Source: Deltaproteobacteria bacterium
GTDB lineage: Bacteria > Desulfobacterota > Desulfarculia > Adiutricales > Adiutricaceae
Direction of reading: 5' to 3'
DNA length: 33,744 nt
Assembly: GCA_031264015.1 (NCBI GenBank)
Contig: JAISET010000085.1
Coordinates: 1 to 33,744, forward strand
Shown here: positions 24,092-32,186 of the stretch, piece by piece
Numbering within the stretch: the first letter of the stretch is position 1
Layout: every line of letters begins with the position of its first letter
The notes under the pieces: model-generated
What the model was told of the DNA's origin: nothing
What the model saw: only the letters and a program-made list of their open reading frames with translations
Database searches by the model: none
Made by a program: the position numbers and the translations under genes

Positions 24092-25161
24092 AAAAACCGA
24101 CCCTCGGGCGCCAGTCCCTCCCGCCCCCGGTCCGCCTGGGGGGCGTGGTCCTCTCCAGAACAGGCCGGAGCGAGTCCGACCTGGTGGTCACCTTTCTGAC
24201 CAGGGAGCAGGGGACCCTCACCGCCGTGGCCAGGAACGCCCGGCAGAGCGTCAGGCGCTACGGCGGGAACCTCCTGCGGCCCGGGACGGCCGCCTATTAT
24301 TATTTCCAGCAGAGGCCGAACAGCCCCGTGGCCTACTGCTCCCGCGGCGAGCACAACCCCCTGGCCCCGACCCTGCCCCACGACCCCGTCTGCTCCGCCC
24401 TGGCCGCCTGGGCCCTGGAGCTGATCCGGGCCTTCGAGGTCCCCCGCAACGCCGCCGCCGGCCCCTTCAACCTGCTGGTCAGACACCTGGGCGCCCTGGC
24501 CCTGGCCGGCGACTACGCCCCGCCGTCGCTCGCGGGACGGAGGCTCTCGCTGGGCTTCACCAAAAGGTATTTGGAGCTCGCGGGCTTCGGCGCCAACCTG
24601 GAGTGCTGCGGACGCTGCGGGGTGACGGGCGAGGACCGCTGGAGCTTCGACCCGAGGGAGGGGACGCTGGTCTGCGGCGTCTGCTCCGGGCCCGTCGGGA
24701 GCGGGCTGGTCAGGCTGCCCGTAGGGCTCGCCGAGGCCCTGCGCGGCATCTCCGACCACGACCTCTGCCCGGAGCTCACCGAGGAGCAGGTCTTCGCCGC
24801 CGAGAGCCTGTTCCTGAAGCTGGCCACCTACAACGCCGGACGCCTCTTCAAAAGCCGCCGGGTCCTCCACGAGATCCTGGGCGGGGCCGCCCGGCCGACG
24901 TCGGCCGCCCCGGGCGACGCGACGCGGAACGCCCCTCGGAACGCCTCCGACGCGGACGCCCGCGTCGACAATATCAACGCCGATGTCGCCGGCATTAACG
25001 CCGACGTCGCCGACGGCGGCGCCGGCGGCCAGGTTGACGTCGCCGGCGGCCTGACGACGTCCCCGTCGTTGTCGGAGGCCGTCTCGAAGGACGCGCTCCC
25101 GGCCGGGGCGGGGAGGCGGGCCGCGGCGGGCGGCGGCGTCAAAGGAGTCGCCGGTGGCTGA
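24088..25161 (+). CDS. recO: DNA repair protein RecO with long C-terminal tail
   Basis: RecO loads RecA on SSB-coated DNA with RecR. The N-terminal OB fold (about 14-85) includes VVLSRTGRSESDLVVTFLTR and GTLTAVARNAR. A helical domain and a zinc site follow: CCGRC (173-177) and CGVC (196-199). The family part ends near residue 267. A further ~90 residues are low-complexity Ala/Gly/Asp/Asn sequence with a repeat of INADVA. The ORF overlaps the radical SAM stop by four bases and the rluB start by eight. The tail also contains the rluB ribosome binding site (AAAGGAG, 25141-25147), so it may be constrained at the DNA level. Confidence 0.9.
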   Translation: MKKPTLGRQSLPPPVRLGGVVLSRTGRSESDLVVTFLTREQGTLTAVARNARQSVRRYGGNLLRPGTAAYYYFQQRPNSPVAYCSRGEHNPLAPTLPHDPVCSALAAWALELIRAFEVPRNAAAGPFNLLVRHLGALALAGDYAPPSLAGRRLSLGFTKRYLELAGFGANLECCGRCGVTGEDRWSFDPREGTLVCGVCSGPVGSGLVRLPVGLAEALRGISDHDLCPELTEEQVFAAESLFLKLATYNAGRLFKSRRVLHEILGGAARPTSAAPGDATRNAPRNASDADARVDNINADVAGINADVADGGAGGQVDVAGGLTTSPSLSEAVSKDALPAGAGRRAAAGGGVKGVAGG

Positions 25162-25954
25162 GGCCAGGCTGCAGAAACTGCTGGCCGCGGCCGGGCTGTG
25201 CTCCAGGCGGGGGGCCGAGGAGATGATCCGCCGGGGCCTGGTCTCGGTCAACGGGGAGGTGGTCGCCGACCAGGGAAGACTGGTCGACCCGGACACCGCC
25301 CGCATCACCGTGGCGGGGAGGCCCCTGGCCAAAAGCGAGCCTCAGCGCTACTACATGTTCCACAAGCCCGAGAACTATCTGACCTCCATGGGCGACCCCT
25401 TCGGACGTCCCACCATCCGGCCTTTTTTGGAGCGCCTGGACGTCAGGGTCTACCCCGTGGGCCGGCTGGACAACGACGTCTCGGGCGTTTTAATCCTGAC
25501 CAACGACGGCGAGCTCGGCAAAAGGCTCATGCACCCATCCTACATGGTCCCCAAGACCTACAGGGCCAGGGTCAAAGGCGAGCCCTCGGAGAGGGAGCTG
25601 GACATGATCCGCTCCGGAAAACTCGTCGTCGGGGACAAACCCTGCGCCCCGGCCCGCGCGCGGATGCTCGACTCCGGGCCCGACGCCGGCTGGCTGGAGC
25701 TGACCCTCACCGAGGGGCGGCACAGGCAGGTGAAAAAAATGTGCGCCGCCGTCGGCCACCGGGTCGTCAAACTGAAAAGAATAGCCTATTGCGGGCTGAG
25801 ACTCCCCGGGACCCTCAAGGCGGGCGACATAGTCGAGCTCGACGACGCCCAGGTCAGGCACCTGAAAGTCAAAGTTGGCCTCCTGCCGCCCGGGGACTCG
25901 GAATCAAAAAAGACCCCGGCCTCGAAAAACGTCCGGGGGACGAAAACAAACTGA
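25154..25954 (+). CDS. rluB: rRNA pseudouridine synthase, RsuA/RluB family
   Basis: This 266-residue enzyme has an N-terminal S4 RNA-binding domain (about 3-60; LQKLLAAAGLCSRRGAEEMI) and a pseudouridine synthase domain with catalytic Asp106 in GRLDNDVSGVLILTNDGE and the late motif EGRHRQVKKMCAAVGH. It isomerises uridine in rRNA; RluB (23S) is more likely than RsuA, but RluE/RluF-like specificity cannot be excluded. Translation starts at GTG 25154, with AAAGGAG seven bases upstream inside recO. It ends in a polar Ser/Lys/Thr tail. Past its stop the same frame continues, after a second stop, into a Ser/Asn-coding repeat tract. Confidence 0.92.
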   Translation: MAEARLQKLLAAAGLCSRRGAEEMIRRGLVSVNGEVVADQGRLVDPDTARITVAGRPLAKSEPQRYYMFHKPENYLTSMGDPFGRPTIRPFLERLDVRVYPVGRLDNDVSGVLILTNDGELGKRLMHPSYMVPKTYRARVKGEPSERELDMIRSGKLVVGDKPCAPARARMLDSGPDAGWLELTLTEGRHRQVKKMCAAVGHRVVKLKRIAYCGLRLPGTLKAGDIVELDDAQVRHLKVKVGLLPPGDSESKKTPASKNVRGTKTN

Positions 25955-25996
25955 CGGACAATCAATCAAACAAGCCTGGGATGAAATATACAAAAC

Positions 25997-26102
25997 AGTA
26001 GTTGTAACAGCAGTAAAAGTAGTGGCGGCAGCGGCAGTAACAGTAACAGTAGTAGCAGTAACAGTAGTAACAATAACAGTAGTGGTAGCGGTATTACTAG
26101 TA
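25997..26102 (+). repeat. AGT/AAC triplet-repeat tract after rluB
   Basis: About 100 bases consist almost only of AGT, AGC, AAC and GGC/GGT triplets in one register. That register equals the rluB frame (25997 and 25154 are in phase), so it reads as Ser/Asn/Gly with a basic end and a TAA near 26127. Two stops, the rluB TGA (25952-25954) and a TGA at about 25979, separate it from rluB. The other frames give a Val/Ala-rich run or stops. The rest of 25955-26202 holds no gene. Confidence 0.8.
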
Positions 26103-26202
26103 TTAAAAAATTTAATCGCTCAAACAAGTAAGTAAGCATCAAACAAATCAGTCAGTCGACAGATCAGGCCTTCAAACCGTCCCCGTCGTTAGAGAAGCGA
26201 TC

Positions 26203-27543
26203 ATGGCCAACCCCAACTTCAAAAATCTCCTCGCCACCCTCAAGTCGGCGCCGCCTCTGGCCCTGGAGGGCAGGGTCACCAAGGTGGCCGGGCTGGTCAT
26301 CGAGGGCGACGGGCCGGCCGCCTCGGTGGGCGAGGTGGTCGGCATCCAGCTCTCCGACCAGAGCATGCTGGAGGCGGAAGTGGTGGGCTTCAAGGACAGG
26401 ACCATCCAGCTCATGCCCATCGGCGACATGACGGGCCTGACCCCGGGCAGCAGGATCATGGCCAGCGGACGCCAGCCCTCGGTGGACGTGGGCCCCGCCA
26501 TGCTGGGGAGGGTCCTGGACGGCCGGGGGCGCCCCATGGACAACCTGCCGCCTTTCGAGACGGAGGCCAGCTACCCGCTCAAGGCCAGGGCCGGGAACCC
26601 CCTCTCCCGCCAGCGCATCACGCTGCCGATGGACGTGGGGGTCAGGGCCGTCAACTCTCTCCTGACCATCGGCCGGGGCCAGAGGGTGGGCATCTTCGCG
26701 GGCTCCGGGGTGGGCAAGAGCACCCTCATGGGCATGATCGCCAGGCACATGCGCGCCGACGTCAACGTCATCGCTTTGATCGGCGAGCGCGGCCGCGAGG
26801 TGCGGGAGTTTATCGAGAAGGACCTGGGGCCGGAGGGCTTGAAAAGGTCCGTGGTCGTCGCCGCCACCTCCGAGCAGCCGGCCTTGGTGCGCATGCGCGG
26901 GGCCTACGTGGGCACGGCCATCGCCGAGTATTTCCGGGACCGGGGCCAAAACGTCATCCTCATGATGGACTCCGCCACCCGCTTCGCCTACGCCGCCAGG
27001 GAGGTGGGGCTCTCGGTGGGCGAGCCCGCCACCACCAGGGGCTACACCCCCTCGGTCTTCGCCATGCTCCCCCAGCTGTTGGAGAGGGCCGGGGCCTGGG
27101 GCGGGGGCAGCATCACCGGCCTCTACACCGTGCTGGTCGAGGGCGACGACATGAACGAGCCCGTGGCCGACTCCATGCGCTCCATTTTGGACGGGCACTT
27201 CGTCCTGCGCCGGGAGCTGGCCGCCCGCAACCAGTACCCCGCCCTGGACATTCTCTCCAGCATCAGCCGCCTGATGGTCGACCTGGCCGACCCCGAGCAC
27301 CTGGCCGCCGCCGCCCGCTTCAAGGCCATCCTCTCCGTCTACCAGCACAACGAGGACATGATCAACATCGGGGCCTACCAGAAGGGCACCAGCCCGGAGG
27401 TGGACCAGGCCATCGCCTACCACCCCCGCTTCATGGAGTTCCTGCGCCAGGCCTTCGACCAGCCCTCCGACCTCGAGGCCTCCAAGGCGGCCCTCTTGGC
27501 CGTCACCGCCCCCCTGCCCGCCCAGACGGCCCCCGTCAGATAA
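26203..27543 (+). CDS. fliI: Flagellar/type III export ATPase FliI
   Basis: This 446-residue F1-beta-like ATPase powers substrate unloading at the flagellar export gate. It shows Walker A GSGVGKST (167-174), GERGREVREF (194-203), Walker B VILMMDSATRFAYAAREVGL (from 251) and the type III-specific GEPATTRGYTPSVFAMLPQL. Features such as DMTGLTPGSR and LLGRVLDGRGRPMD are usual for FliI; a non-flagellar SctN homologue is the alternative. Length is normal. It stands alone: rluB lies upstream after a 248-base repeat-rich gap, and an antiporter gene lies downstream, with no fliH, fliJ, fliF or fliG. The ribosome binding site is modest (GAGAAG). Confidence 0.93.
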   Translation: MANPNFKNLLATLKSAPPLALEGRVTKVAGLVIEGDGPAASVGEVVGIQLSDQSMLEAEVVGFKDRTIQLMPIGDMTGLTPGSRIMASGRQPSVDVGPAMLGRVLDGRGRPMDNLPPFETEASYPLKARAGNPLSRQRITLPMDVGVRAVNSLLTIGRGQRVGIFAGSGVGKSTLMGMIARHMRADVNVIALIGERGREVREFIEKDLGPEGLKRSVVVAATSEQPALVRMRGAYVGTAIAEYFRDRGQNVILMMDSATRFAYAAREVGLSVGEPATTRGYTPSVFAMLPQLLERAGAWGGGSITGLYTVLVEGDDMNEPVADSMRSILDGHFVLRRELAARNQYPALDILSSISRLMVDLADPEHLAAAARFKAILSVYQHNEDMINIGAYQKGTSPEVDQAIAYHPRFMEFLRQAFDQPSDLEASKAALLAVTAPLPAQTAPVR

Positions 27544-27558
27544 ACGGCGGGCCTGCCC

Positions 27559-27623
27559 CGAACGAAAAGACAGCCCGAACGAAAAGACCGGCCCGAACGA
27601 AAAGACCGCCCGAACGAAAAGAC
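27559..27623. repeat. Four direct repeats of a 13-mer after fliI
   Basis: CGAACGAAAAGAC occurs exactly at 27559, 27576, 27594 and 27611, at 17, 18 and 17 bp steps, with GC-rich 4-5 bp spacers (AGCC, CGGCC, CGCC). The array starts 15 bases after the fliI stop. Iteron-like spacing is noted, but no replication gene is nearby. Confidence 0.9.
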
Positions 27624-28150
27624 AGCCGGTCCGCGCCCGAGCCTGGCGAAAGCCCGCGGCGACAATTTTTCCGGACCCGCTCAAAAATTATCTCAAATCG
27701 CCCCGTCAATTTTGCCGACGCCCGGAGGGAAATTTTCCGCGGCCGGGGACAGTTTCCAACCCGTCCGCGCCTCGGGAAAGGGGAATGATTCATATGGTTC
27801 AAAGGCATGGCTTATAAATATAAAAGCAAGCCGGTCATGCGTCTCAATCCTCTTGCATTCAACTGTACCAGACAGGCATGTCGTCAAAAAAATTGGACAT
27901 CCGCCTCCACATCCATTAAAATTAAAACTGACAATACGGCGAGCATGTTTCGCCTTGTTTTTTTTCGCTCCCAAGTCCCCCGCCCGCCGCGCCAAGCCAG
28001 GCCGAGTCCGCCGGCGTCCCGAGATAATCCGGGAGGCCGGGGTCCCGCCCCCGGCGCCGGACCGTCCCCGCCGCCCGTCATGGCCGCCCCCGGCCCGTCA
28101 TGGCCGCCGCCGGCCGGCGCCTAAGACCGCGCGGGCCACCCAGGTGTTTA
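27624..28150. other. Upstream region of the antiporter gene
   Basis: 27790-27960 is AT-richer and contains a possible promoter: TTGGAC (27893-27898), 18 bp, TAAAAT (27917-27922). That would give a leader of over 200 bases before the antiporter start. 27975-28140 is GC-rich and includes a near-duplicate of CGTCATGGCCGCC (28076-28088 and 28096-28108). I see no recognised riboswitch or gene. Confidence 0.4.
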
Positions 28151-29635
28151 ATGTTCCTGCCGTCAAACTCGTCCCAGGCCCCCCGGGCCGTCTTGTCCCC
28201 GCCCGCGCTCTTGTCGGCTTTTCTCGTCTTCGCGCTGCTGGTTCTCGCCCCGGCCGGCTCCGCCCTGGCCTCCGAGGCCGGCGGGCACGAGGGGGCGGGC
28301 CTTCATCTGGACGGGGCCTCGCTCACCGTCTGGTGGGCGCTCCCCTTCGCGGGCATGCTCCTCTCCATCGCCCTCTTCCCCCTGCTGGCCCCGCATTTTT
28401 GGGAGCACAATTTCGGCAAGGTGGCGCTGGCCTGGGCCCTGGCCTTCCTGGCGCCCTGCGTGATTGGCCTGGGCGCCGGGGTGGCCGTCTATGCCGCCGT
28501 CCACACCATAGTCGCCGAGTACCTGCCCTTCATCATCCTCCTGCTGGCCCTGTTCGCCATCGCGGGCGGCATCCGGCTCAAGGGAAGCCTGAGCGGCACC
28601 CCGAGGATGAACCTGGTCTTTTTGGTCGTCGGGACGATCCTGGCCAGCATCATGGGGACCACCGGGGCCTCGATGCTGCTCATCAGGCCCTATCTCGCCG
28701 CCTCCGCCCACCGGCGCCACCGGGTCCACACCGTCGTCTTTTTTATTTTCCTGGTCTCCAACATCGGCGGGTCCCTGACCCCCCTGGGCGACCCGCCTCT
28801 CTTTCTGGGGTTTTTGAAGGGCGTCACCTTTTTCTGGACCACCGTCAACGTCTGGCCCCAGACGCTGAGCATGGTCGTGGCCCTGCTGCTGACCCATTTT
28901 CTTTTGGACAGCTATCTTTATAAGAAGGAGGGCCGCCCCGCCGTCGGCGGCGGCGAGAAGATCGGCCTGGAGGGCTCCTTCAACTTCCTGCTTCTTTTGG
29001 GCGTGATCGGACTGGTCCTTTTAAGCGGGCTCTGGCACAGCCCGGTGTCCGTGACCGTCTGGGCGGACATCTCCTACTCGCTCTCCGACATCGTCAGGGA
29101 CGCCGGGCTTCTGGTCCTGACGGCGCTGACCGTGGTCCTGACCCCAAAGGCCGTCAGGGAGGGCAACAACTTCACCTGGGGCCCCATCGCCGAGGTGGCC
29201 AAAATCTTCTTCGGCATCTTCATCACCATGATCCCGGCCATAGCCATCCTGCGGGCCGGCACCGAGGGCGCCTTGAGCTCGCTCATCGCCCTGGTCACGG
29301 CCCCCGACGGCGGCCAGGTCAACATCGCCTACTTCTGGCTGGCCGGGGCGCTGTCGAGCTTCCTGGACAACGCGCCGACCTACCTGGTCTTCTTCAACAC
29401 GGCCGGCGGCGACGCCGAGACGCTCATGAACGTCTTCCCCCAGACCCTGGCGGCCATCAGCTGCGGCGCCGTCTTCATGGGGGCCAACAGCTACATCGGC
29501 AACGCCCCCAACTTCATGGTCCGCTCCATCTCCGAGGAGCGCGGCGTCAAGATGCCCAGCTTCTTCGGCTATCTGGGCTGGTCCTGCTGCATCCTGGTGC
29601 CCATGTTCGTCGTCCTCTCGCTGGTCTTCTTCTAA
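28151..29635 (+). CDS. Sodium:proton antiporter of the NhaD/CitMHS type
   Basis: This ~494-residue polytopic inner-membrane protein starts with a cleavable-looking hydrophobic leader (to about ALASEAGG) and carries around a dozen membrane segments. Family features are WWALPFAGMLLSIALFPLLA, ASIMGTTGASMLLIRPYLAA, SNIGGSLTPLGDPPLFLGFL, LSSFLDNAPTYLVFFN and MGANSYIGNAPNFMVRSISE. The TG/TPLGDPP and DNAPTY loops are typical of the ion transporter superfamily, NhaD or CitMHS_2 branch. Likely role: Na+/H+ exchange. A GGTG precedes ATG 28151; an ATG at 28100 would add 17 Arg/Pro-rich residues that spoil the leader. A terminator lies 168 bases past the stop. Confidence 0.88.
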   Translation: MFLPSNSSQAPRAVLSPPALLSAFLVFALLVLAPAGSALASEAGGHEGAGLHLDGASLTVWWALPFAGMLLSIALFPLLAPHFWEHNFGKVALAWALAFLAPCVIGLGAGVAVYAAVHTIVAEYLPFIILLLALFAIAGGIRLKGSLSGTPRMNLVFLVVGTILASIMGTTGASMLLIRPYLAASAHRRHRVHTVVFFIFLVSNIGGSLTPLGDPPLFLGFLKGVTFFWTTVNVWPQTLSMVVALLLTHFLLDSYLYKKEGRPAVGGGEKIGLEGSFNFLLLLGVIGLVLLSGLWHSPVSVTVWADISYSLSDIVRDAGLLVLTALTVVLTPKAVREGNNFTWGPIAEVAKIFFGIFITMIPAIAILRAGTEGALSSLIALVTAPDGGQVNIAYFWLAGALSSFLDNAPTYLVFFNTAGGDAETLMNVFPQTLAAISCGAVFMGANSYIGNAPNFMVRSISEERGVKMPSFFGYLGWSCCILVPMFVVLSLVFF

Positions 29636-29803
29636 GACCGGACCAAAACCCGCCGGGGCCCGGCCGTCGGTCGGGCCCGCCGGCCGGCCGGACAAACGGG
29701 CCCGAGGCGGGACCGGAGCGGGCCCGAAGAAGAACCGAAGAAGAACCAAAGAAGGACCGACCCTCTCGCCGCGACACTCAACATTCATGAAAAAATCGAC
29801 AAG

Positions 29804-29831
29804 GCCCCGGACAGACAGTCCGGGGCTTTTT
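29804..29831 (+). terminator. Rho-independent terminator after the antiporter gene
   Basis: GCCCCGGAC (29804-29812), loop AGACA, GTCCGGGGC (29818-29826), then T5: a perfect 9 bp stem with U-run. The 29636-29800 spacer before it also has a GAAGAAGAACC near-repeat (about 29726-29750). Confidence 0.93.
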
Positions 29832-30279
29832 GTTGGTCACGCCACTGCCGGACGCCTCCCCGGCCGACCATCCCAAACAGCCTCCCCGGCCGGAGTCGTC
29901 ATGAAGAAATGAAACGGCGGTCTATTTTCCAGTGACCGGCGGCCGGACCAGGGCGCCGGAACATTCCAGCCGGCCCGGCGCCCGGGACACGCGGCGCCGC
30001 CCCAAAAAGCGGCCGGCCAAAAGGGGCGCGCCGGAGGCCGCCCGCCCCGCCGCGCCGCGCCGCCCCCAGGAAAAGCCGCCGTCAGGAAACTCCCGCCGCC
30101 CCGTCTCAAGCGGCGGGGCGCGTCGTCCGATAAATAAGGGAGGGCCAGAGCGCGTTTTTTTTGGCCCTGATGTTGCTTCTCACAGTCATGTCGGGCGCCC
30201 GACGACGTCCCCGGGGGACCCCGACGACGCCCCCGAGTCTCCCGCGCCTCCCTCCGGCGTCCCGAGACGGGCCCGGACG
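29832..30279. other. Intergenic region upstream of the LytR_C gene
   Basis: It is GC-rich, with frames on both strands that show no recognisable domain. AGGGCCA (30141-30147) and TGGCCCT (30162-30168) form a 7 bp inverted repeat whose loop carries a T8 run, so it is not an ordinary terminator. Confidence 0.4.
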
Positions 30280-30337
30280 GGGACAAAGCGGCGAAAATGG
30301 ACTATAATCAAGTCTCGGGCTTTCCTTGCAAAGCCCG
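30280..30337 (+). promoter_or_regulatory. Promoter and leader hairpin of the LytR_C-radical SAM pair
   Basis: A consensus TATAAT at 30303-30308 has GGGACA (30280-30285) 17 bp upstream. Immediately after the expected start, CGGGCTTT (30316-30323) and AAAGCCCG (30330-30337) form a perfect 8 bp stem with a 6-base loop. The stem could protect the mRNA 5' end. AGGAG at 30343-30347 lies far (over 30 bases) from the ATG at 30381, with complementary GC stretches between them that could fold and bring them closer or hide the AGGAG. Confidence 0.55.
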
Positions 30338-30380
30338 TTAGACAGGAGCCCCGGTTTTCAGCCGGGCCTCGGGGCCTGCG

Positions 30381-32186
30381 ATGAGCCTATCCAAAGCCAG
30401 CCTGACGGGGCTTTTTCTAGCCCTCGCCCTCCTTCTTTCGCTTCCCGCCGGACAGGCCGGGGCGCAGGAGGACGGCGACCTGACATCCCTGTTCGGGGGC
30501 GGGGACGAGTCCGCCGAGACGGACGCCGCCCGGCCCCAGTCCGGCTCCGCCCTGCCGCCGCTGCCGCCCTCGATGACGGCCGCCCCTCCCCCGCCCGCGA
30601 CCGACGGCCCCAACGTCGTCCCGGGGGCGTCCCAGCCGGCCTCCGCCTCCCCCTACGACCTGGGCCCGGCCCCGCGGGACGCCGGACAGGCCTCCTTCGA
30701 ATTTCCGGGCGACGACGGCGCCGCCCCCGCCGAGAGCGACGAGGGCGTCTTCGAGAACCCCTTCCCCGAGGACGACCAGGATTCGAACTTGGCCGGCGGC
30801 ACCGGCCCCCCGGTCGGCGAGCCCGTCCCGGGGACGTTCCCCGGCGGGCCGGACGCCCCCCTGGACGAGACGGGATCTCCCGCCCGGTCGGCCGAAAGCC
30901 GCCTGACCCCCGAGACCTATCAGCCCCCCGAGACCTATCAGACCCCCGAGACCTATGACGACGCCCGGGCGGAGGCCGACCAGGCCTCGACCCCGACCGT
31001 CCAGGGCCAGCTGGGCCCGCCCCCCGCCCCGCCCTGGCGCCGGGAGTCCCGGGAGACGACCGGGGCGCCCTCGGCCTCGGGCCCGCTGCCCGACTTCGAC
31101 ACCAGCCAGGGACGCTGGCAGCAGATGGAGGTGGGCCAGTTCGACCGGCCCCGCAACTCCGTCCCCATCGGCAGCGCCGCCCAGAACGAGCTCGAGAACT
31201 CCCTGATGTCCGCCCAGTCCGAAGACGGACGGCCGGCCGGCCAGGGGGCCCAAGGCGCCGCCCGGCCCGAGAGCTCGGAGCGGGCCCTGGTCCGCAACCT
31301 CTTCTCGGACCTCCTGCCCCCCGTCCCCGAGGCCGACGCCGCCGCCTCGCCCACCGCGGGCGGCAGGCTCTCCCCGCCCCCGGGGGCCCCTGGCCCGCCC
31401 GACTCGTCCCCGCCCGACTCGGCCCCGCCCGACTCGGGCCCGGCTTCCGTCGGCTCCGCGGCCGAGCCCCCGGCCGGGACAAGCCCGCCCGCCCCGCCCC
31501 CGCCGGCCGCGGTCCCCGACCCGGCCCCAGCCCCGGCGGCCCCGCAGCTGGCCGTGGCCCTGCCGCCTCCCCCGGCCGCCCCGCGGGCGTTCGGGGAGAC
31601 CGGCGCGGACCCGGCCGGGCCCGACGAGATGGAAAACACTCTGGCCATCGCCAGGGCGGGCTCCTTGTTGGTGGAGCAGGGCCTCAGGCCGCAGATCGGC
31701 TCGGCGGGCCTCATCAACGAGGGCTCCCCCCCGGCGGACGCCGCCCGGACGACGGGACGGGGGACGGGGGCGTCCGCCCCGGCCCCGGCCTCCGCTTCCT
31801 CCTCCCGCCGAAACTCCGGCGGCCGGGCCCCGGCCGCCCCGTCCGGATCCTCGTCGGGCGGGGCGCCGGGCTCCCGGTCCGCCGGGACGCCGGCCCCCGC
31901 CGGAAGTTCCGCCCCCGTCCGCCCCAGCCTCTCGGTGGTCCTCGTCAACGAGACGGGCAGGCCCCAGGTGGGGGAGGACTACCGCCAGGTTTTGAGCCAG
32001 ATCGGCTACGACGTGGTCTACGTGGCCGACCGGGTCCCCAGCGGCGCGGCGGGCCAGACGGTGGTCGCCTACCGGTCCGGACGCCGGGGGCAGGCCTCCG
32101 CCCTGGCCAGAAGACTGCCCGGCAAAAGGAGTCTGGTGGCCGGCTCGGAGCAGTTGCCGGCCGAGGCGGTGGTGGTCATCAGATGA
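30381..32186 (+). CDS. Secreted proline-rich protein with C-terminal LytR_C domain
   Basis: This 601-residue product has a signal peptide (to about AGQAGAQ), then ~480 residues of disordered Pro/Ala/Gly/Ser-rich sequence, then a C-terminal domain (about 515-601) beginning SLSVVLVNETGRPQVGEDYR and including VVYVADRV, TVVAYRSGRRGQASALARRL and LPAEAVVVIR. This matches the LytR_C pattern (PF13399), found at the ends of cell-wall-linked proteins and in some Gram-negative TPR or pilus-related proteins. The linker contains an 18 bp repeat (PETYQ three times, about 30906-30957) and PPDS repeats. A linker spanning the periplasm with an end domain that binds an envelope partner is plausible. The stop overlaps the next start (ATGA). 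Confidence 0.75.
   Translation: MSLSKASLTGLFLALALLLSLPAGQAGAQEDGDLTSLFGGGDESAETDAARPQSGSALPPLPPSMTAAPPPPATDGPNVVPGASQPASASPYDLGPAPRDAGQASFEFPGDDGAAPAESDEGVFENPFPEDDQDSNLAGGTGPPVGEPVPGTFPGGPDAPLDETGSPARSAESRLTPETYQPPETYQTPETYDDARAEADQASTPTVQGQLGPPPAPPWRRESRETTGAPSASGPLPDFDTSQGRWQQMEVGQFDRPRNSVPIGSAAQNELENSLMSAQSEDGRPAGQGAQGAARPESSERALVRNLFSDLLPPVPEADAAASPTAGGRLSPPPGAPGPPDSSPPDSAPPDSGPASVGSAAEPPAGTSPPAPPPPAAVPDPAPAPAAPQLAVALPPPPAAPRAFGETGADPAGPDEMENTLAIARAGSLLVEQGLRPQIGSAGLINEGSPPADAARTTGRGTGASAPAPASASSSRRNSGGRAPAAPSGSSSGGAPGSRSAGTPAPAGSSAPVRPSLSVVLVNETGRPQVGEDYRQVLSQIGYDVVYVADRVPSGAAGQTVVAYRSGRRGQASALARRLPGKRSLVAGSEQLPAEAVVVIR

Noticed and set aside
25875-26135. 86-residue frame with a Val/Ala-rich hydrophobic end resembling a membrane helix
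   Set aside because: The hydrophobic run is the out-of-frame reading of the AGT/AAC triplets; the start would be a TTG inside rluB without a ribosome binding site.
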